Source: Methylosinus sp. PW1
Lineage (GTDB): Bacteria; Pseudomonadota; Alphaproteobacteria; Rhizobiales; Beijerinckiaceae
Assembly: GCF_000745215.1 (NCBI RefSeq)
Contig: NZ_JQNK01000008.1
Coordinates: 248,001-312,000 of the forward strand
DNA: 64,000 nt
Direction: 5' to 3'
The notes beneath the pieces were generated by a model that saw nothing but the letters and a program-made list of their open reading frames with translations, ran no database searches and was not told the DNA's origin. Within the stretch, counting starts at the first letter, position 1; each line of letters opens with the position of its first letter. Made by a program: the position numbers and the translations under genes. Of this stretch, positions 18,479-27,470 are shown one piece after another.

Positions 18479-18865
18479 ATGGGTGAGTTCGATTTGGAGA
18501 GCTCCAAGAGCGAGGAGCTCGAGAGGCTGATCGGCGGCTCGCGCGCGATCGGCGAAGATCTGATGATGGAGGAGCGTGCGCGCGAGCCCGAGATCGACGC
18601 GCGCAAGTTCGAATCGATTCTGCGCATTCCGGTCGTCATGCAGGTGGTGATCGGCTCCGTGACCATGCCGGTCTCCAATCTGCTGAAGCTCGGGCGCGGC
18701 GCCATCGTGCCGCTGGACCAGAAGATCGGCGAGCCGGTCGATGTCGTCGTCAATGGACGTCTCATCGCGCGCGGCGAGGTGGTCGTCGTCGAGGACGACA
18801 ATACGCGCTTCGGGGTCTCGCTCACCGAGATCATCGAGCCTGGGAGCGGCGCGCGGCGCATGTGA
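18479..18865 (+). CDS. fliN: Flagellar switch protein FliN
   Basis: A 128-residue protein whose C-terminal SpoA domain reads ILRIPVVMQVVIGSVTMPVS and LKLGRGAIVPLDQKIGEPVD, with DVVVNGRLIARGEVVVVEDD, the signature of FliN. It forms the lower part of the C ring and docks FliH. The N-terminal 45 residues are acidic and variable. It lies between fliM and fliG. Confidence 0.95.
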   Translation: MGEFDLESSKSEELERLIGGSRAIGEDLMMEERAREPEIDARKFESILRIPVVMQVVIGSVTMPVSNLLKLGRGAIVPLDQKIGEPVDVVVNGRLIARGEVVVVEDDNTRFGVSLTEIIEPGSGARRM

Positions 18866-18883
18866 CGGAGGCGGGAGCCCGCG

Positions 18884-19909
18884 ATGACCAATCTGATTGC
18901 GGCCGATGCAGGCCGCACGCTCAACGGCCCGGAAAAAGTCGCGGCGCTGCTGTTGTCGGTCGACAAGGATGTGGCGCAGCGCGTTCTCAAGCATTTCGAT
19001 CAGAACGAGCTGCGGCAGATCACCAAATTCGCCGCCGGCCTCGGCGCGGTTCCGGCGAGCATGATCGAGCCGCTCATCGAAGATTTCATGTCGCAGCTCG
19101 AGAGCGGCGGCTCTGATCTGCGTGGCACGGCGGGCGAGGCGGAGAAGCTGCTGGCGGGCGTGATACCGCCGGATCAGATCGCCGAGATCATGTCGGATGT
19201 GCTCGGCAGCTCCAACAGCGCAGTGTGGAATCGCGTCGGCGCCGCGCCGGAGGCGACCTTCATCGAATATCTGGCCATGGAGCATCCGCAAACGGCGGCG
19301 TTGACGCTGTCGCGGATAGATCCGGCGCGCGCCGCCAAGACGCTGTCCGTGCTGCCTCCCGACTTCCGCGACGATGTGATGCGCCGCATGCTGTCGTCCA
19401 AGCCCGTCAGCGATGAGGCGCTTCGGCTGGTGGAGACGACATTGCAGGAGGATCTCCTGCAGAATTCGGCGGCGACCGCCTCGGCGGCGAAGAACGCCAA
19501 GCTCGCGGCGATCATCAACAAGATGGAGCGAGAGCATGCCGAAGGCGTGCTGCGCAGCCTGTCCGAACGCCGCCCGCGCGACGCCGAAGCGCTGAAGGGC
19601 ATGCTGTTCAACTTCGAGGACATTACCAAGCTCACTGTCCGCGCCCGCATGATTCTGTTCGACGCCATTCCCGCCGATCGTGTCATTCTGGCGCTGCGCG
19701 GCGCGGAGGTGGACGTTCGCGACTTCGTGCTCGCGGCGCTCTCTGCGCGCACGCGGCGCATGGTGGAGGCGGAGCTCTCCAGCGGCGCGTCGCCGCCGCG
19801 TCGCGATATCATGGAGGCGCGCCGCATCATCGCCGACACGGTTCTGCGGCTCGCAGAGCAGGGCAAGATCGATTTGTCCAACGCGGCTCCGGAGGAGGCC
19901 GCCGAATGA
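18884..19909 (+). CDS. fliG: Flagellar rotor switch protein FliG
   Basis: A 341-residue rotor protein that receives torque from MotA. The N-terminal domain (NGPEKVAALLLSVDKDVAQR) binds FliF. The middle domain carries the EHPQ motif (YLAMEHPQTAALTLSRIDP), and the C-terminal domain has the charged helix RGAEVDVRDFVLAALSAR. It is the usual length for the family. It is in line with fliN upstream and flhB 13 bp downstream. Confidence 0.95.
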   Translation: MTNLIAADAGRTLNGPEKVAALLLSVDKDVAQRVLKHFDQNELRQITKFAAGLGAVPASMIEPLIEDFMSQLESGGSDLRGTAGEAEKLLAGVIPPDQIAEIMSDVLGSSNSAVWNRVGAAPEATFIEYLAMEHPQTAALTLSRIDPARAAKTLSVLPPDFRDDVMRRMLSSKPVSDEALRLVETTLQEDLLQNSAATASAAKNAKLAAIINKMEREHAEGVLRSLSERRPRDAEALKGMLFNFEDITKLTVRARMILFDAIPADRVILALRGAEVDVRDFVLAALSARTRRMVEAELSSGASPPRRDIMEARRIIADTVLRLAEQGKIDLSNAAPEEAAE

Positions 19910-19922
19910 CGGCCTCTGATCG

Positions 19923-21008
19923 ATGAGCGATACGGAAGACGACGAATCACGAACAGAAGAGGCGTCAGAGAAGAAGATTCTCGACGCGCTCGAGCAAGGC
20001 AAGACTCCCGTATCGCGCGATCTCTCGGTCGCCACGCTCTTTCTCACCTTTCTGCTCTGTTCCGTCTTCGTCGTTCAGACGGTCGGCCCGCAGCTCGCCA
20101 GCGCGCTGGGATTGATGCTCGGCAATGTCGGCCAATTCGCTGTCGCCAATGGCGCCGACGCGTATATGCAGTCGCGAGTGGTGGTGCTGGAGACCGCGCG
20201 ATTTCTGACGCCGATTCTCGGGATGTTCATCGTCTCGGCGCTTGTCGCCGCTTTCATTCAGGGCTCGCCGCGCCTCGTCTTCCAGCGTATCGAGCCCGAT
20301 CTCTCGCGCATCTCGCCGCGTGAGGGACTGAAGCGCATCTTCAGCGTCACGGGCCTCGTAGAGCTCGCCAAATCGGTGGCGAAGATCATCATCATCGCAG
20401 GCGCGGTCATCTTTTCGCTCAATGTCGACCGCGGGCTCATCATCGATGCGATGCGCGTCGAGCCCGGCCAGGTGCCGGGCCTGCTGCTCAAGCTCGTCAT
20501 TCGCCTCACCAGCGTCGTCTGCATTCCGGTCGTCCTGCTGGCCATGGCGGATTTCGCTTGGAGCCGCATGAAGTGGCGGCGCGACATGCGCATGAGCCGC
20601 CAGGAGCTCAAGGAGGAGCATCGGCAATCGGAAGGCGATCCGATGATAAAGGCGCGCCTGCGCTCCATAGCGCTGGATCGCTCGCGCAAGCGCATGATGG
20701 CGGCGGTTCCGCGCGCGACCTTCGTCATCGCCAATCCCACCCATTACGCGATTGCTCTGCGCTATGTGCGCGAGGAGGGCGGCGCGCCGCTCGTCGTCGC
20801 CAAGGGAACCGATCTGATCGCGCTCAAGATCAGGGAGATCGCCGAGGCGAACGGCGTTCCCGTGCTCGAGCGTCAGGCGCTGACGCGCGCGATGTACGAT
20901 CATGTCGATGTCGACAGGATGATCCCGTCGGAATTCTATCGTCCGATCGCCGAGCTCATTCATTTTCTGCATAACAGCGGTCAGGCGTCGCGTCCTGCGT
21001 CTCGCTGA
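19923..21008 (+). CDS. flhB: Flagellar export switch protein FlhB
   Basis: A 361-residue inner-membrane export protein. The start reads DTEDDESRTEEASEKKILDA, followed by four membrane segments. The cytoplasmic domain has the autocleavage motif NPTH at residues 271-274 (VIANPTHYAIALRY). After cleavage it switches export from rod/hook to filament proteins in response to FliK. FlhB is therefore the direct partner of the giant FliK encoded at 7.3-11.4 kb. Confidence 0.95.
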   Translation: MSDTEDDESRTEEASEKKILDALEQGKTPVSRDLSVATLFLTFLLCSVFVVQTVGPQLASALGLMLGNVGQFAVANGADAYMQSRVVVLETARFLTPILGMFIVSALVAAFIQGSPRLVFQRIEPDLSRISPREGLKRIFSVTGLVELAKSVAKIIIIAGAVIFSLNVDRGLIIDAMRVEPGQVPGLLLKLVIRLTSVVCIPVVLLAMADFAWSRMKWRRDMRMSRQELKEEHRQSEGDPMIKARLRSIALDRSRKRMMAAVPRATFVIANPTHYAIALRYVREEGGAPLVVAKGTDLIALKIREIAEANGVPVLERQALTRAMYDHVDVDRMIPSEFYRPIAELIHFLHNSGQASRPASR

Positions 21009-21080
21009 TTGCTGGCGCAAGTCCAGCTTGACGCAAGACCGAACGGCTAATTTTCCGTTACCAAATCGGCGCGAGGCATC

Positions 21081-21464
21081 ATGGTCGAGCCTGTTTATCT
21101 CTTCGATCTCGTCGAAAAGCAGCGGAGCTGGCTCTCTGCGCGTCAATCGGTGGTCGCCCAGAACATCGCCAACGCCAACACGCCCGGCTACAAGGCGGTC
21201 GATGTCGCGCCTTTCTCCAAGGTTCTGGATCACAGCGCTTTGGAGCTCGCGGGCACCAATGGGCTGCATATTCAGACAGCGGCATTCGATCCGCGCGCGT
21301 CCTCGCCGAAGGAAGGCGCGAATTGGGAGACGAGCCTCTCCGGCAATTCGGTCAGCCTCGAGCAGGAGATGATGAAGTCGGGCCAGATTCGCGGCGCCTT
21401 CTCGCTCAGCACCAGCATCATGAAGTCGTTCCACGGAATGTGGATGGCGACGTTGAAGGGATAA
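21081..21464 (+). CDS. flgB: Flagellar proximal rod protein FlgB
   Basis: A 127-residue rod protein with the family motif QSVVAQNIANANTPGYKAVD near residues 20-40 and an EQEMMKSGQIRGAFSLST C-terminal helix. It starts the flgB-flgC-fliE-flgG-flgA-flgI operon. The 72-bp gap after flhB holds CTAA-N7-TTAC at 21047-21061, a weak match to a CtrA box. Confidence 0.93.
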   Translation: MVEPVYLFDLVEKQRSWLSARQSVVAQNIANANTPGYKAVDVAPFSKVLDHSALELAGTNGLHIQTAAFDPRASSPKEGANWETSLSGNSVSLEQEMMKSGQIRGAFSLSTSIMKSFHGMWMATLKG

Positions 21465-21470
21465 TGTGAG

Positions 21471-21890
21471 ATGGACGCTCTCGAAGCCTCCATGAAAATC
21501 TCCGGCGCGGGTCTCGAGGCGCAATCCTCGCGCCTGCGCGTCGTCGCGGAGAATATGGCCAATGCGCGCTCCACGGGCCAGACCGCGGGCGCGAATCCCT
21601 ATGTGCGCAAGACCGTCACTTTCGCCAATGAGCTGGATCGCGCGAGCGGCGCCGAGCTGGTTCATGTCGGCGCGGTCGGCGTCGATCGCGCGCCGTTTCG
21701 CGTCGAGCATGATCCGGGCAATCCGGCTGCGGACAAGGACGGCAATGTGAAGTTTCCGAATGTGAATATTCTCACCGAAGTCGCCGATATGCGCGAAGCC
21801 AATCGCGCCTATGAGGCCAATCTCCAAGTCATGAAGCAGACGCGCGAGCTGCTCTCCATGACGATCGATCTGCTGAAGGGAAGCCAATGA
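21471..21890 (+). CDS. flgC: Flagellar proximal rod protein FlgC
   Basis: A 139-residue rod protein. The N-terminal helix reads [20 protein letters not shown], followed by [12 protein letters not shown]. The C-terminus has [20 protein letters not shown], as in FlgC. It starts 6 bp after flgB and overlaps fliE by ATGA. Confidence 0.94.
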   Translation: MDALEASMKISGAGLEAQSSRLRVVAENMANARSTGQTAGANPYVRKTVTFANELDRASGAELVHVGAVGVDRAPFRVEHDPGNPAADKDGNVKFPNVNILTEVADMREANRAYEANLQVMKQTRELLSMTIDLLKGSQ

Positions 21891-22207
21891 TCGGACTCGT
21901 CCCCGGAATCGTCGCATCCGTCGCTTCCAACGCCGGCGTCTCGGCCCTGAGCGGCGCGACGAAGAGCGCAGCCGCTTCGTCTGTCGACGGAGCGTCCTTC
22001 TCGCAAGTGCTCGATCAGCTCACGACGGATGTCGTCGACAAGGTGAAATCGAGCGAGGCGACCTCCATCGCCGGCGTGCAAGGCAAAGCCTCTGTGCAGC
22101 AGGTCGTGGACGAGATCATGTCCGCCGAGCGCGCCTTGCAGACGGCGATCGCGGTGCGCGACAAGGCGGTCGGCGCCTATCAGGAAATCAGCCGGATGAC
22201 GATTTGA
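21887..22207 (+). CDS. fliE: Flagellar hook-basal body complex protein FliE
   Basis: A 106-residue adaptor between the MS ring and the rod. The C-terminal pattern [20 protein letters not shown] followed by [17 protein letters not shown] is diagnostic for FliE. The N-terminus is Ser/Ala-rich. Its start overlaps the flgC stop. Confidence 0.93.
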   Translation: MIGLVPGIVASVASNAGVSALSGATKSAAASSVDGASFSQVLDQLTTDVVDKVKSSEATSIAGVQGKASVQQVVDEIMSAERALQTAIAVRDKAVGAYQEISRMTI

Positions 22208-22225
22208 ACAAGGATCGGTAGAACC

Positions 22226-23014
22226 ATGCGAGCGCTCGCCATCGCGGCCACGGGCATGAACGCCCAGCAGCAGAATATCGAAGTTCTCTCCAACAATATC
22301 GCCAATATCAACACGACCGCGTTCAAGCGCTCCCGCGCGGAATTCACCGATCTGCTCTATCAGGCGGACCGGCTTCAGGGCGTGTCCAACCGCGGCCGCG
22401 ACGCGACGATTCCGGAAGGCTCGCAGACCGGCCTCGGCGTGCGTCTCGCGGCGATCCGCAGCCTGCAGACGCAAGGCTCGCTGTCGCAGACGGGCAATCA
22501 GCTCGATCTCGCGCTGCAAGGCCGCGGCTGGTTCCAGATCGTCGGCCCGGACAGCGAGACCGTCTATACGCGCGCCGGCTCCTTCAGCACCAACGCCAAC
22601 GGACAATTGGTGACGGGCGACGGCTATCTGGTGACGCCGACCATCGTCGTTCCGAACAACGCCACCGCGATCACGGTCAATCAATCGGGCATCGTCTCGG
22701 CCACCATAGGCGGGCAGACGACTCCGCAGCAGCTCGGCCAATTGACCATCGCCAATTTCGCCAATGAATCGGGCCTCGAGGCGCTGGGCGGCAATCTCTT
22801 CCGCCAGACGGTCGCCTCCGGCGCGCCGGTCGTCGGCGTGCCGGGCGATCCGGGCTTCGGCACGATCAGCCAATATTATCTCGAGAGCTCGAATGTCGAT
22901 CCGGTCAAGGAGCTCGTCAATCTCATCTCCGCGCAGCGCGCCTTCGAGCTCAGCTCCAAGGTGATCCAAGCGGTCGACGAGATGGAAGGCACTGTCTCGA
23001 AGGGAATCAGATGA
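22226..23014 (+). CDS. flgG: Flagellar distal rod protein FlgG
   Basis: A 262-residue distal rod protein, exactly the usual size. It starts [20 protein letters not shown], then [20 protein letters not shown]. It ends with the [20 protein letters not shown] motif and [22 protein letters not shown] stretch precedes the ATG. It overlaps flgA by ATGA. Confidence 0.96.
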   Translation: MRALAIAATGMNAQQQNIEVLSNNIANINTTAFKRSRAEFTDLLYQADRLQGVSNRGRDATIPEGSQTGLGVRLAAIRSLQTQGSLSQTGNQLDLALQGRGWFQIVGPDSETVYTRAGSFSTNANGQLVTGDGYLVTPTIVVPNNATAITVNQSGIVSATIGGQTTPQQLGQLTIANFANESGLEALGGNLFRQTVASGAPVVGVPGDPGFGTISQYYLESSNVDPVKELVNLISAQRAFELSSKVIQAVDEMEGTVSKGIR

Positions 23015-23475
23015 TGCGGCCGCCGCGGCTCGTCGCTCTCGTGCTGGCCGCGGTCGCCTGCGGCCTCTCGCCGCTCGGCGCGGAGGAGCGCATGCTTCCC
23101 GTGCCGTTGGGCGTCATCTATCCCGGCGACGTCATTCGTGAATCCATGCTCGGCGAGCGCGCCTTCGGCCTCGGCGGCGGCGCGGATGGCTCGGTCGCGG
23201 AGACGAAAGGCGCGCTCATCGGCAAGGTCGCGCGGCGCACGCTGCTGCCGGATCGTCCGGTTCCGACGATCGCCGTCGATGCGCCCAAGGTCGTCGCGAT
23301 AAATGCCTCGGTGAAGATCGTCTTCAATGAAGGCGGCATGGTCATCGTCGCTTACGGCTCCGCTCTGCAGGCCGGCTCGGTCGGCGATCTCATCCGCGTG
23401 CGCAATCAGGATAGCGGGCTCATCGTCACTGGCCGCGTCCAGGCGGATGGCTCCATCCGCGTGAGCGAGGGCTGA
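23011..23475 (+). CDS. flgA: P-ring assembly chaperone FlgA
   Basis: A 154-residue periplasmic protein with a signal peptide ([20 protein letters not shown]). The SAF-like domain includes [36 protein letters not shown] and [20 protein letters not shown]. FlgA assists P-ring polymerisation by FlgI, whose gene follows with a one-base overlap. Confidence 0.93.
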   Translation: MMRPPRLVALVLAAVACGLSPLGAEERMLPVPLGVIYPGDVIRESMLGERAFGLGGGADGSVAETKGALIGKVARRTLLPDRPVPTIAVDAPKVVAINASVKIVFNEGGMVIVAYGSALQAGSVGDLIRVRNQDSGLIVTGRVQADGSIRVSEG

Positions 23476-24569
23476 TGCGCAGGCTCGTCGCGATCGCTCT
23501 GCTCGTGCTGATGAGCGCGCCGGCGCTCGCTTCGGTGCGGCTCAAGGACATCACTTTTCCGCGCGGCGTGCGGGAATATCAGCTGCTCGGCTATGGCCTC
23601 GTCGTCGGCCTGCAGGGCACGGGCGACACGCTGCGCAATGCGCCTTTCACCGAGCAATCGGTGTCGTCGATGCTGGATCGTCTCGGCGTCAATGTGCGCA
23701 ACAGCGCGCTGCGCACGCGCAATCTCGCCGCGGTGATGGTGACGGCGGCGCTGCCGCCCTTCGTCGGCTGGGGCTCGACGATCGACATCACCGTTTCCGC
23801 AATGGGCGACGCGACGTCATTGATGGGCGGTACGCTGCTGCTCACCTCGCTCACCGGCATAGACGGCAATGTCTATGCGATCGCGCAAGGCCCGATCGCG
23901 GTGTCGGGCTTCGCCGTCGGCGGCCAGAACGAGACGTTGACGCATGGCGTCGCGACTGTGGGGCGCGTGCCCAATGGCGCGACGATCGAGCGCGAGGCGC
24001 CGCGTCCCTCCGGCGAGGATGGCGCGCTGATGCTGGAGCTGCGCAATCCGGATTTCCAGACGGCGGTGCAAATCGTCGATGCGATCAACCGCTACTCGCA
24101 GGCGAAATATCATCAGCGCATCGCGCGTGAGCGCGACAATCGCACCATCGCGCTGACGACGACGCGCGGCGGCGCGACCCGCCTGCTCGCCGAGATCGGC
24201 GAATTGCGCGTCGAACCGAGCACGCCTGCGCGCGTCGTCATAGACGAGCGCACCGGCACTGTGGTGATCGGCCAGGATGTGAAGATCTCGCCCGTCGCAT
24301 TGACGCATGGCGGCCTCACCGTGCGCATCAACGAGACGCCGGAGGTCTCGCAGCCGGCGCCTTTTTCCAATGGCAGGACGACTGTGACGACCCAGACGCG
24401 CATCACCGCGACCGAGGAGGTCGGCGGCGTCGCCACGCTGGAAGGGCCGACATTGCGCACGCTGGTGCGCGGGCTCAATCAGATCGGGCTGAAGCCGACA
24501 GGAATCATCTCGATCCTGCAGGCGATCAAGACGGCCGGCGCCTTGCAGGCGGACCTCGTCATTCAGTGA
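23475..24569 (+). CDS. flgI: Flagellar P-ring protein FlgI
   Basis: A 364-residue periplasmic ring protein with a signal peptide (VAIALLVLMSAPALAS). The conserved body includes YGLVVGLQGTGDTLRNAPFT, RTRNLAAVMVTAALPPF, and the C-terminal LRTLVRGLNQIGLKPTGIIS followed by ILQAIKTAGALQADLVIQ. In rhizobia motE, flgH, fliL and fliP follow. Here an opposite-strand gene follows instead, so the flagellar run stops. Confidence 0.96.
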   Translation: MRRLVAIALLVLMSAPALASVRLKDITFPRGVREYQLLGYGLVVGLQGTGDTLRNAPFTEQSVSSMLDRLGVNVRNSALRTRNLAAVMVTAALPPFVGWGSTIDITVSAMGDATSLMGGTLLLTSLTGIDGNVYAIAQGPIAVSGFAVGGQNETLTHGVATVGRVPNGATIEREAPRPSGEDGALMLELRNPDFQTAVQIVDAINRYSQAKYHQRIARERDNRTIALTTTRGGATRLLAEIGELRVEPSTPARVVIDERTGTVVIGQDVKISPVALTHGGLTVRINETPEVSQPAPFSNGRTTVTTQTRITATEEVGGVATLEGPTLRTLVRGLNQIGLKPTGIISILQAIKTAGALQADLVIQ

Positions 24570-24577
24570 TGGAGACT

Positions 24578-24787
24578 TTAGTGTGAGCGGCTCGCGCGCA
24601 AGGCGCTCTCCAGCGCCATAATGACGGGTATGATGGCGCTTTTCTCACGTTGCGCCGCGGAATAGAGCTCGTCGCCATCGGCGTGCTCGATCTGCTGCAG
24701 CGCCTCTAGCTGACGCTCGAGGCTCTCGAGCAGCGTCGCTGCATCGACGCGCTCGAGCGTGAGCGAAAGCTCGATCTGATCGCCCAT
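24578..24787 (-). CDS. Small acidic helical protein, unknown
   Basis: A 69-residue protein (start MGDQIELSLTLERVDAATLL) predicted to be mostly helical and soluble. The ATG at 24787 follows GGAGGAG. A longer GTG start at 24817 exists but has a poorer site. It converges with flgI, the two stops being 8 bp apart. No family is recognised. Confidence 0.5.
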   Translation of the reverse strand: MGDQIELSLTLERVDAATLLESLERQLEALQQIEHADGDELYSAAQREKSAIIPVIMALESALRASRSH

Positions 24788-24856
24788 ATTCTCCTCCGCT
24801 ATGCGATCGGCCTCCACGCCTCATTTGGGCGCGGAGCCCGTCCGGAGGTAGTGGCG

Positions 24857-26320
24857 TCAATGCGCGTGACGATGGCTGGAGCTTTCCAGCCGGCCTTCGG
24901 TCGCGGCCGCGCCTGTTCCGTGATGCGCAGCATGGCCGCGATGGCCGCCATGGCCACGATGGCTTCCGGCTCCTTTCGCGTGGCCATCGTGACCGGCGCC
25001 ATGCTCGGGAGCGCCATGATCGTGACTCTCGTGATCGTGGCCCTCATGATCGTGGCCGTCATGTTCGCCATGATCGTGGTCGTGATCCTCTTCCTCATCG
25101 CCGGCCATTTGGATGAGCGGCTTGCCCAGAGTGTCTGGAAACAGGCGCTGCAGCGAGAAGTCGATCGAGGCTATCCAGCCCACGGCGCGCCCGCTCTGGC
25201 GGTTGATCGGAATGATTGCCTCGGCGCCGATCTGGATCTTGTCGCCCATCCAGACGAGGCCGGGATTGACGGTTCCGACCGTCGAGGCCGAAGTGGGAGA
25301 GGTGGCGAAGACCCTTTGATTATTGGGCGTCAGCTCCACGCCGTAATAGGGCGGCAGGCTGGTCGTGCGCACGCCGGAGAGCGGCGTGCGGAACTGAACC
25401 TCGACGATCGGGTTGAGCTCATAGACGAAATCGGGGACGCCGAGATCGACCTTCAGCGTCTTCTTCAAATAGGAGAAGCTGTATTGCAGGCTCGCGCCAT
25501 AGGCGAAGGTCGGCGAGTGGCGGCACTCGTCTATGCTCGGCATTGCCATGGTCATGTCGAATGTGAAGGGCGCCGGCATGTTCATGCAGGACATGTCCAT
25601 CACGGAATTGAGCATGCCGGACATGTCCGCGCCAGCGGGGCTCATGCCGCTCAGCGAATAGGCGAGGGTGCGGCGCCATGTCGGCAGGCGCAGGCCGAAT
25701 TGCCCGGTGGCGGCGAAGGCGCGCGCCCAGCCGAATTCTTCCGGCAGATCGCCGAACCCTTTGCCGATCCATAGCGACGGAACCAGAGTGGTGAAGCCCG
25801 GCGCGCCCGCCGAGCGATTGCCGACGCCGCCCCAATCGACGAACAGTCCCGCCGAGACGACGAGCTCGCTCTTCTTGTCGGTGAGCAGCTGATATTTGAA
25901 CGTCGTCTGCAGATTCTGCCAGCCGCTCATCGTCATGCCGGGCATGTACATGCCCATCGGCATCAGCATGGGCATCATCATCATCGCGCCGTCGGGCGTC
26001 ATGTGATGATCCATGATCATGCCCATGTAGGAGAGGTTCTCCGGCATCCACATGCGCGCCCATGTGCCGGCGATGGTGACGCCGAAATTCTTGGTGATGC
26101 GCTTGGAGAGCATCAGCGGGACGTCGAGCTCGCGCGTGTGATCGCCGTTTCGCGTTCCCATCGCCATGGGCATGAAATCATCCATGACGCAGGGCGTGTC
26201 TATGGCCAGCGTCATCGGGATCATGCGGGGGCCGATCATGCAATGGGCGGCCGCGCCTCGCGACGCCAATATGGCCGCGAGCCCGGCCGCGGCGGCGAGG
26301 CCGCAGCGAGCGAATGTCAT
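24857..26320 (-). CDS. Outer-membrane-type protein with Met-rich loops and a His-rich tail
   Basis: A 487-residue protein with a signal peptide (ARCGLAAAAGLAAILASRGA, cleavage near AAA-HC). The body looks like an outer-membrane beta barrel, with alternating segments such as FKYQLLTDKKSELVVSAGLF. Two Met-rich segments contain MMMMPMLMPMGMYMPGMTM and MSGMLNSVMDMSCMNMP. The last 80 residues are packed with His/Asp/Gly (for example DHDHDHGEHDGHDHEGHDHE). Such residues bind copper and zinc, so a role in metal sensing, buffering or uptake is inferred. Start 26320 has AGGA upstream; an upstream start at 26368 is unlikely. Confidence 0.75.
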   Translation of the reverse strand: MTFARCGLAAAAGLAAILASRGAAAHCMIGPRMIPMTLAIDTPCVMDDFMPMAMGTRNGDHTRELDVPLMLSKRITKNFGVTIAGTWARMWMPENLSYMGMIMDHHMTPDGAMMMMPMLMPMGMYMPGMTMSGWQNLQTTFKYQLLTDKKSELVVSAGLFVDWGGVGNRSAGAPGFTTLVPSLWIGKGFGDLPEEFGWARAFAATGQFGLRLPTWRRTLAYSLSGMSPAGADMSGMLNSVMDMSCMNMPAPFTFDMTMAMPSIDECRHSPTFAYGASLQYSFSYLKKTLKVDLGVPDFVYELNPIVEVQFRTPLSGVRTTSLPPYYGVELTPNNQRVFATSPTSASTVGTVNPGLVWMGDKIQIGAEAIIPINRQSGRAVGWIASIDFSLQRLFPDTLGKPLIQMAGDEEEDHDHDHGEHDGHDHEGHDHESHDHGAPEHGAGHDGHAKGAGSHRGHGGHRGHAAHHGTGAAATEGRLESSSHRHAH

Positions 26321-26726
26321 GGGAAGTCCTGGTCGGGAATAGGCGAAAACGCGGCAGGCGCGACGCAACGCGTTGAATCGACGAGAGCGAATCTATCGAT
26401 GCGGCGCGGCTTCGCCATTGGGGGATTTGCGCAGCGCCGAGCCTCGATCACCAAGCAGATTCAAGCTTCTGTGCAATATTTATACGCTACCGACGTGGCG
26501 TCGCCGAGCGGGCTTCGCGTAGCTTTCGAGGGGCTCGGCGGCCGGATTGCGGATCGGCGAAACTTCAAAGATAATCGGCGCCGACGCTCGAGCGTGAGCG
26601 TTCAAAAGAACCGAGGGCCTCGGATGCAGGCCCGACCGGCGAATCTGATTGAGGCCCGCAAAGGGAATTCGAGCGTTCTTCCGCTCCCGCTCTCAGGCTC
26701 GCCCAAGCGAGTGAGAGAGCAAGAAA
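26321..26726. other. Intergenic region between divergent genes
   Basis: About 400 bp separate the Met/His-rich protein gene (minus) from a small plus-strand gene. It is less GC-rich than its surroundings near 26450-26495 (contains CAATATTTATACGCTACC), so promoters probably lie there. Open frames here are extensions of antisense frames and show no family signals. Confidence 0.4.
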
Positions 26727-26933
26727 ATGGCAAAGAATTCCCTGATCGCCCTGTTGCAGGAAAAGCTCGATTCGGCGCGCCGCGAATTGCGGTCGGCGTC
26801 GGTCGATTTCGACATTTCGGACGAGCAGCTGCTGGATCTGCGGGCCAGCGCGCGGCAGATCTTCCTCGAGCTCAAGGAGCAGGACCGCCAGGTCGCGCAA
26901 AAAGGTCTGCTCGCCGCGTTGAAATTCTGGTGA
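26727..26933 (+). CDS. Small helical protein, unknown
   Basis: A 68-residue protein (MAKNSLIALLQEKLDSARRE) with two amphipathic, coiled-coil-like helices rich in Glu, Arg and Leu. The ribosome-binding site is weak (GAGAGAGCAAGAAA). It is followed after 150 bp by the SmbP-like gene. No family is recognised. Confidence 0.5.
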   Translation: MAKNSLIALLQEKLDSARRELRSASVDFDISDEQLLDLRASARQIFLELKEQDRQVAQKGLLAALKFW

Positions 26934-27082
26934 GCGGCGAGGGGCGCTGCGGAAAATCCTACTGACGGGCTAGCAAGGCGCCCCCAATTGCATTTAAATG
27001 CAGGACACGATCATCGGCGGCCGCGATTAAATCGAAACGTTCAGTGACGATACGCGCGCCGCCGGATCATGAGGAAACGACC

Positions 27083-27418
27083 ATGAAGCTCAAAACCGCC
27101 GCTCTCACGCTCGCTTTTGGCGGCGCGCTTTTCGCCTCGACGATCGCCCGCGCCGACGACCGGCTCGATCAGGCCTCCAACCACGTCGAGGAAGCGATCA
27201 CTCAGGTCAAGCTGAAGGATACGGGGCTTCTCGCCTATCATGCCGATCTCGCGCTGGAGAAGGCCGAGTCGCTGCAGAAGTTCAAGCCGGACGCGCATCT
27301 CGCCGCGGCGATCGACCATCTGAAGGCCACCATCGACGAGGCCCGGCAGAACCATCTCGCGCAGGCCGCCGAGCATGTGAAGGCCGCCGACGCGGAGCTC
27401 AAGCAGGTCGCGAAGTAA
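27083..27418 (+). CDS. SmbP-like small metal-binding protein
   Basis: A 111-residue periplasmic protein. The signal peptide is MKLKTAALTLAFGGALFAST then IARA. The mature part is a helical bundle with regularly spaced His residues (NHVEEA, YHADLAL, DHLKATIDEARQ, NHLAQAAEHVKAAD). This pattern resembles SmbP of Nitrosomonas europaea, a copper-binding four-helix protein. Here there are six His, fewer than in the type member. GAGGAAAC precedes the ATG, and a terminator follows directly, so it is probably a single-gene unit. Confidence 0.75.
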   Translation: MKLKTAALTLAFGGALFASTIARADDRLDQASNHVEEAITQVKLKDTGLLAYHADLALEKAESLQKFKPDAHLAAAIDHLKATIDEARQNHLAQAAEHVKAADAELKQVAK

Positions 27419-27435
27419 TTTCTCGCCCCAGGTCG

Positions 27436-27470
27436 GCGCGCCCCTCCTTGGGGGCGCGCTGCTGATTTTT
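27436..27470 (+). terminator. Terminator after the SmbP-like gene
   Basis: A 9-bp GC stem (GCGCGCCCC/GGGGCGCGC) with a 6-base loop is followed by TGCTGATTTTT. It sits 18 bp after the stop codon and borders the convergent PAS gene. Confidence 0.85.

Noticed and set aside
19965..21917. 650-aa open frame antisense to flhB-flgB-flgC
   Set aside because: It covers three clear flagellar genes and reads as their third-position complement.
24950..25130. Tandem ATG/GTG-rich plus-strand stretch that looked like a repeat array or CRISPR
   Set aside because: It is the reverse complement of the His/Asp-rich tail codons; units are irregular and there are no spacers.
26003..26965. 320-aa plus-strand frame opposite the Met/His-rich gene
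   Set aside because: It is a shadow of the Met/His-rich coding region; the minus strand has the signal peptide, ribosome-binding site and barrel-like pattern.
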